DNA of 11,777 nt from Thiobacillus sp. (GTDB lineage Bacteria > Pseudomonadota > Gammaproteobacteria > Burkholderiales > Thiobacillaceae): assembly GCA_020217265.1 (NCBI GenBank), contig JAIWOS010000015.1:1-11777 (forward strand). The letters are read 5' to 3'. Under the pieces are notes generated by a model. The model saw only the letters and a program-made list of their open reading frames with translations, did no database searches and had not been told where the DNA came from. Made by a program: the position numbers and the translations under genes. Within the stretch, counting starts at the first letter, position 1. Every line of letters begins with the position of its first letter. Below are positions 7,390 to 11,777 of the stretch, piece after piece.

Positions 7390-7395
7390 ATTTTA
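7390..7395 (-). promoter_or_regulatory. Candidate -10 element immediately before rmuC
   Basis: On the minus strand the hexamer TAAAAT (five of six to TATAAT) ends six bases before the rmuC ATG, which would put the transcription start at or next to the start codon. No good -35 element and no TG extension are visible, so the call is weak. Confidence 0.3.
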
Positions 7396-7415
7396 CCCGT
7401 GGCCAGACCCGTTAG

Positions 7416-7456
7416 CCGGATGCCGGAAAAGAACAGCGTCTCAGACCGGCATCCGG
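7416..7456. repeat. 11-bp perfect inverted repeat in the divergent rmuC/cytochrome spacer
   Basis: Arms CCGGATGCCGG (7416-7426) and CCGGCATCCGG (7446-7456) are exact reverse complements with a 19-base spacer. A further direct copy of GCCGGATGC from the first arm occurs at 7470-7478. The arms lie between two divergent genes, so an operator or a transcribed hairpin are both possible. No T run follows on either strand, so it is not a standard terminator. Confidence 0.75.
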
Positions 7457-7526
7457 TTCGGGTGGGCTGGCCGGATGCATGGAAATAGTTGGTGGAAGCA
7501 ATCGGCAGAAGCACTAGTATTTAAGG

Positions 7527-7541
7527 GTGGCGCAAAGCCAC
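7527..7541 (+). promoter_or_regulatory. Small hairpin in the leader of the cytochrome gene
   Basis: GTGGC/GCCAC closes a five-base GCAAA loop 37 bases before the cytochrome start codon. A TAGTAT (7515-7520) just upstream is a weak -10 candidate that would place this hairpin near the 5' end of the mRNA. The role is unknown. Confidence 0.45.
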
Positions 7542-7578
7542 GGTTACGATCGCTCGTGTCTTTTACTACGGAGAAAAC

Positions 7579-7881
7579 ATGAAAACACTGATGTTCCTGG
7601 CGGCTGGATTGAGTTTGTGCGCTGCCTCGGCGTGGGCCGCGCCCAACGGCGAGAAAACCTACAAGCAGGCCTGCATGGCGTGCCATGCCACAGGGGTGGC
7701 GGGTGCGCCCAAGCTGGGGGACAAGGCGGCCTGGGCCCCGCGCATCAAGCAGGGCAAGGCGGCGTTGTACCAGGCAGCGCTCAAGGGCAAGAACGCCATG
7801 CCCGCCAAGGGCGGCCAGATGAGCCTGGCGGACGCCGATGTCAAGGCGGCAGTCGATTACATGGTCGGAAAATCGAAGTAA
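7579..7881 (+). CDS. Small periplasmic class I cytochrome c (c5-like)
   Basis: A 100-residue precursor. Residues 1-20 are a Sec signal peptide ending AWA, with likely cleavage before Ala21, giving a mature protein of about 80 residues in the periplasm. The single haem site is CMACH (32-36), with His36 as one axial ligand; Met74 in NAMPAKGG is the likely second. Motifs around GAPKLGDKAAW and ADVKAAVDYMV are typical of cytochrome c5/c553-like electron carriers. The two extra C-terminal cysteines of classical c5 are absent. Such proteins carry single electrons between membrane complexes and terminal reductases or oxidases; the partner cannot be told here. The ribosome site GGAG sits five bases before the ATG. 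It is monocistronic, divergent from rmuC and convergent with typA. Confidence 0.92.
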   Translation: MKTLMFLAAGLSLCAASAWAAPNGEKTYKQACMACHATGVAGAPKLGDKAAWAPRIKQGKAALYQAALKGKNAMPAKGGQMSLADADVKAAVDYMVGKSK

Positions 7882-7905
7882 GGCCGATGCCCACAGCAGC
7901 GGCAT

Positions 7906-7933
7906 AAAAAACCCGGCACGTGCCGGGTTTTTT
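7906..7933. terminator. Bidirectional Rho-independent terminator
   Basis: A perfect 28-base palindrome: six A residues, CCCGGCAC, its complement GTGCCGGG, then six T residues. It lies 25 bases after the cytochrome stop and works equally on both strands, ending the cytochrome transcript in one direction and typA read-through in the other. Confidence 0.93.
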
Positions 7934-7941
7934 ATGGAATC

Positions 7942-7977
7942 AACGACAGGGCCGCGATCGCGGCCCTCGTCGTTTTT
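7942..7977 (+). terminator. Second strong hairpin between the convergent genes
   Basis: A 20-base perfect palindrome (7948-7967, centre GCGATCGC) is extended by AACGAC/GTCGTT (7942-7947 and 7969-7974) with one bulged C at 7968. It is followed by T residues to 7977. On the + strand it resembles a back-up terminator; on the - strand it is the first structure after the typA stop but has no T run there. Confidence 0.6.
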
Positions 7978-7989
7978 GCGCAGGGCGGA

Positions 7990-9822
<1,833 letters not shown>

Positions 9823-9851
9823 GATGGAACCCAGTTCGGGGAAAACCGGGC

Positions 9852-9860
9852 ATTATACCA
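9852..9860 (-). promoter_or_regulatory. Extended -10 promoter for typA
   Basis: On the minus strand TGGTATAAT gives a perfect TATAAT hexamer with the extended TGn motif. The -35 region is not recognisable. The hexamer ends 29 bases before the typA ATG, so the leader is about 22 bases. No terminator lies between the upstream membrane-subunit gene and this promoter, so some read-through into typA is possible. Confidence 0.75.
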
Positions 9861-9891
9861 GACCGCAGCGACGCCGCCGTGGCGGGCGCGA

Positions 9892-11403
9892 TCAGGGAAA
9901 CGCCTGCAGATATTCCCGGCTGGCGATCAGTTTGGCCCAGGCAAGCGGACTCCAGCCCGCATCGGCGTACACCGCGGCGACGATGACCGCGGCGGCGGTC
10001 ACGACCGGCGGAACCAGCAACAGCCAGGCTGTCTCGCGGCGGCCCTGCGTGGCAATGTGTTCTTCGGGCCAGACTGCGGGGGGCGGTCGTAGCCAGGCGC
10101 GCCACAGGATGGGCAGGAAGTAGGCGGCATTCAGCAGACTCGACGTCCACAGCACCGCGACCACCCAGTCCATGTCGGCGGCGCGGGCGCCATCCATCAG
10201 CCAGGCCTTGGAAACGGCGCCGGCGGTAAAGGGCGCGCCCATCATGCCGAGCGCGCCGATACTGAACGCGAGCGTGGTGAGCGGCATGCGGCGCCCCACG
10301 CCGTTCATCTCGCTTACCTTGTGGATGCCGAGCGTTTCCGCGTAGTTGCCCGCACAGAAGAAGAGCGTGATCTTCATGATGCCCTGGTGCACCAGATGCA
10401 CGACGCCGCCCACCGTGCCGACGGGGCCGAAGAGTGCCACGCCGAGTGCGATGTAGGACACCTGGCTCACGGTGGAAAAGGCGAGCCGCTTCTTGAGGTC
10501 GTCCTGGAACAGCGCGCGAAGGCTTCCCCAGACGATGGTGAGCGCAGCCATCACCGCAAGCGGCAGCAACAGGCCGAGCGACTGCGCGTATTCCACGCCA
10601 TACACTTCGTAGACCACGCGGATGATGCCGAACGCACCGGCCTTGACCACGGCCACCGCGTGCAGGAGCGCGGACACCGGCGCGGGCGCGACCATCGCCT
10701 GCGGCAGCCAGCCGTGCAGCGGCACGAGGGCGGCCTTCACCCCCACGCCGGCGATCAGCAGCAGGAAGATCGCCTGCACCTGCCAGCTTGCGGCACTGTT
10801 CAGCGCGGCGAGGTAGCCGCCGTGGGCGAAATCCTGCGTGCCGGCAAGGCCGTGCAGCCAGGCGATGCCGGCGAGCAGCACCGCGCCGCCGCCGAGGGTG
10901 TAGCCCAGATACACCATGCCGCCCTTCATCGCCTTGTCGGTGCCGCGGTGCACGACGAGCGGGAAGGTCGCGAGCGTGAGCAGTTCGTAGAACACGAAGA
11001 AGGTGAAGAGGTTGCCGGCCATGGCGATGCCCATGGTCGCGGTCACGCACAGGCTGAAAAAGCCGAAGAAGCGGCTGCGGTGCGGCGCGCCTTCCAGATA
11101 GCCGATCGCGTAGAGCGTAGTGAACAGCCACAGCACCGTCGAGAGCGAGACGAACAGCAGCGCCAGCGCGTCGGCCTTGAACACCAGCTCGATGCCCGGC
11201 AGCACGGTGTGGCGGAAGATGTAGTTCTCGCCAGTTGCCACGCCGGCGAGCAGGATACCGACGAAGGCGAGCTTGGCGAGCGCCCCGGCGAGGTTGAGCG
11301 TGGTGCGGATGCCGATGCGCGATTCGGGCAGCGCGAAGATCACCAGCCCCGGAAGCAGCGAGGAAGCGATCACCGCGAGCGGCAGGAGTTCATTCGCCGT
11401 CAT
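9892..11403 (-). CDS. MrpD/NuoM/NuoN-like proton-conducting membrane subunit
   Basis: A 503-residue inner-membrane protein with about 14 hydrophobic spans, of the family shared by Mrp/Mnh Na+/H+ antiporter subunit D, hydrogenase-4 subunits and complex I NuoL/M/N. It would form one ion channel of a larger complex. Channel residues visible are Glu140 in [14 protein letters not shown], Lys223 in [19 protein letters not shown], Lys254 in [13 protein letters not shown], the [18 protein letters not shown] loop (300-317), Lys344 in [11 protein letters not shown] and Lys399 in the [13 protein letters not shown] segment. The start at 11403 (MTANELLP) is preferred to an ATG 13 codons upstream because it follows GGGGGC and a 1-base gap after the preceding stop. 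It is closest in layout to MrpD-type proteins, but the exact complex cannot be named without the rest of the operon. Confidence 0.88.
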   Translation of the reverse strand: MTANELLPLAVIASSLLPGLVIFALPESRIGIRTTLNLAGALAKLAFVGILLAGVATGENYIFRHTVLPGIELVFKADALALLFVSLSTVLWLFTTLYAIGYLEGAPHRSRFFGFFSLCVTATMGIAMAGNLFTFFVFYELLTLATFPLVVHRGTDKAMKGGMVYLGYTLGGGAVLLAGIAWLHGLAGTQDFAHGGYLAALNSAASWQVQAIFLLLIAGVGVKAALVPLHGWLPQAMVAPAPVSALLHAVAVVKAGAFGIIRVVYEVYGVEYAQSLGLLLPLAVMAALTIVWGSLRALFQDDLKKRLAFSTVSQVSYIALGVALFGPVGTVGGVVHLVHQGIMKITLFFCAGNYAETLGIHKVSEMNGVGRRMPLTTLAFSIGALGMMGAPFTAGAVSKAWLMDGARAADMDWVVAVLWTSSLLNAAYFLPILWRAWLRPPPAVWPEEHIATQGRRETAWLLLVPPVVTAAAVIVAAVYADAGWSPLAWAKLIASREYLQAFP

Positions 11404-11404
11404 T

Positions 11405-11777
11405 TCAGCCCCCGCCCACCAGCCTGACGAGTTCGACCCCACGCAGTCCCAAAAGCACGCTCGCCAGCGCGAGCACGAAAGCCGTCCACGCCAGGGTGCC
11501 CGAAACCGGGGCGAAGCCGCTGTCGACTGCGGGCTGCATGAAGGCGAGCTTCAACACGCGGAACACGTAGGCCGCGGCAAGCAGCCCGCCCAGAATGATG
11601 AGCACGATCCAGTGCCAGGCTCCGGCCGCGAACGCGGCCTCGATCAGCATCCACTTGGCGAGAAAGCCGCCCGAGGGCGGCAGCCCCATGAGCGAGACGC
11701 CGGCGAGCGCAAAGGCGGCGAGCGCGAGCGGCGCGTGGTGCGCGGCGCCCGAAAGCCCCGCCAGCGTGTCGCGCCCC
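11405..11777 (-). CDS. Second MrpD/NuoN-like membrane subunit, C-terminal part (cut by window edge)
   Basis: The reading frame enters from the right edge and encodes the last 123 residues. The segment AGVSLMGLPPSGGFLAKWML is the conserved late-helix motif of the proton-conducting subunit family, with its channel lysine before WML. Two further hydrophobic spans follow, ending in VGGG. An internal ATG at 11689 is not the start, since the conserved motif begins upstream of it. It sits one base before the next gene, so the two are cotranscribed. Which subunit it is (MrpA-, MrpD- or NuoN-like) cannot be settled from this fragment. Confidence 0.85.
   Translation of the reverse strand, partial: GRDTLAGLSGAAHHAPLALAAFALAGVSLMGLPPSGGFLAKWMLIEAAFAAGAWHWIVLIILGGLLAAAYVFRVLKLAFMQPAVDSGFAPVSGTLAWTAFVLALASVLLGLRGVELVRLVGGG

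Noticed and set aside
7480..7578. Complete c-di-GMP-I riboswitch before the cytochrome gene
   Set aside because: Only the CGCAAAGCC-like hairpin is present; the upstream tetraloop arm and second helix of the motif are missing, so no riboswitch is annotated.
9871..9890. GC-rich hairpin CCGCC/GGCGG after the membrane subunit stop
   Set aside because: The loop is only two bases and no T run follows on the minus strand, so it is not a terminator.

Overview
The window looks like chromosomal DNA of a betaproteobacterium. I infer this from high GC, a TypA/BipA of typical proteobacterial form, an MSHA-type pilus block, and an rmuC-mtfA-aminotransferase run; a Thiobacillus/Nitrosomonadales or Rhodocyclales relative is my best guess. 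No species assignment can be made from the sequence alone. There are nine confident genes: eight complete and one cut by the right edge. A short tail of a tenth gene lies at the left edge. No tRNA, rRNA, CRISPR array, insertion sequence or phage gene was seen.

Left block (1-3695, + strand): the end of a probable mshK, then mshL (outer-membrane secretin lipoprotein), mshM (ExeA-like AAA ATPase) and mshN (TPR protein with one membrane span). They are packed with a 4-base overlap or short gaps and form part of a type IV pilus/MSHA or type II secretion-like assembly operon. The usual next genes (mshE ATPase, mshG platform protein, pilins) do not follow. Instead there is a 166-base gap with a probable promoter, then a small Ala/Pro-rich lipoprotein built of five seven-residue repeats, closed by a UUCG-loop terminator. 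This block looks less GC-rich than the rest of the window.

Middle block (4161-7383, - strand): rmuC, mtfA and a class I/II aminotransferase are read right to left, and both junctions are ATGA start/stop overlaps, so the three are probably translationally coupled. Divergent from rmuC, across a 195-base spacer with an 11-bp inverted repeat and a third partial copy, is a + strand gene for a small periplasmic cytochrome c.

Right block (7906-11777): two hairpins, one an almost perfect bidirectional terminator, separate the cytochrome gene from convergent typA. typA has its own extended -10 promoter in the 69 bases behind it. Upstream of that lie two adjacent genes for MrpD/NuoM/NuoN-like proton-conducting membrane subunits, the second complete and the first running off the window. 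They probably belong to a Mrp-type cation/proton antiporter or a complex I-like module.

I found no convincing undescribed system. The best leads are the msh block ending at mshN, the heptad-repeat lipoprotein, the divergent spacer before rmuC and the cytochrome gene, and the paired MrpD-like subunits.
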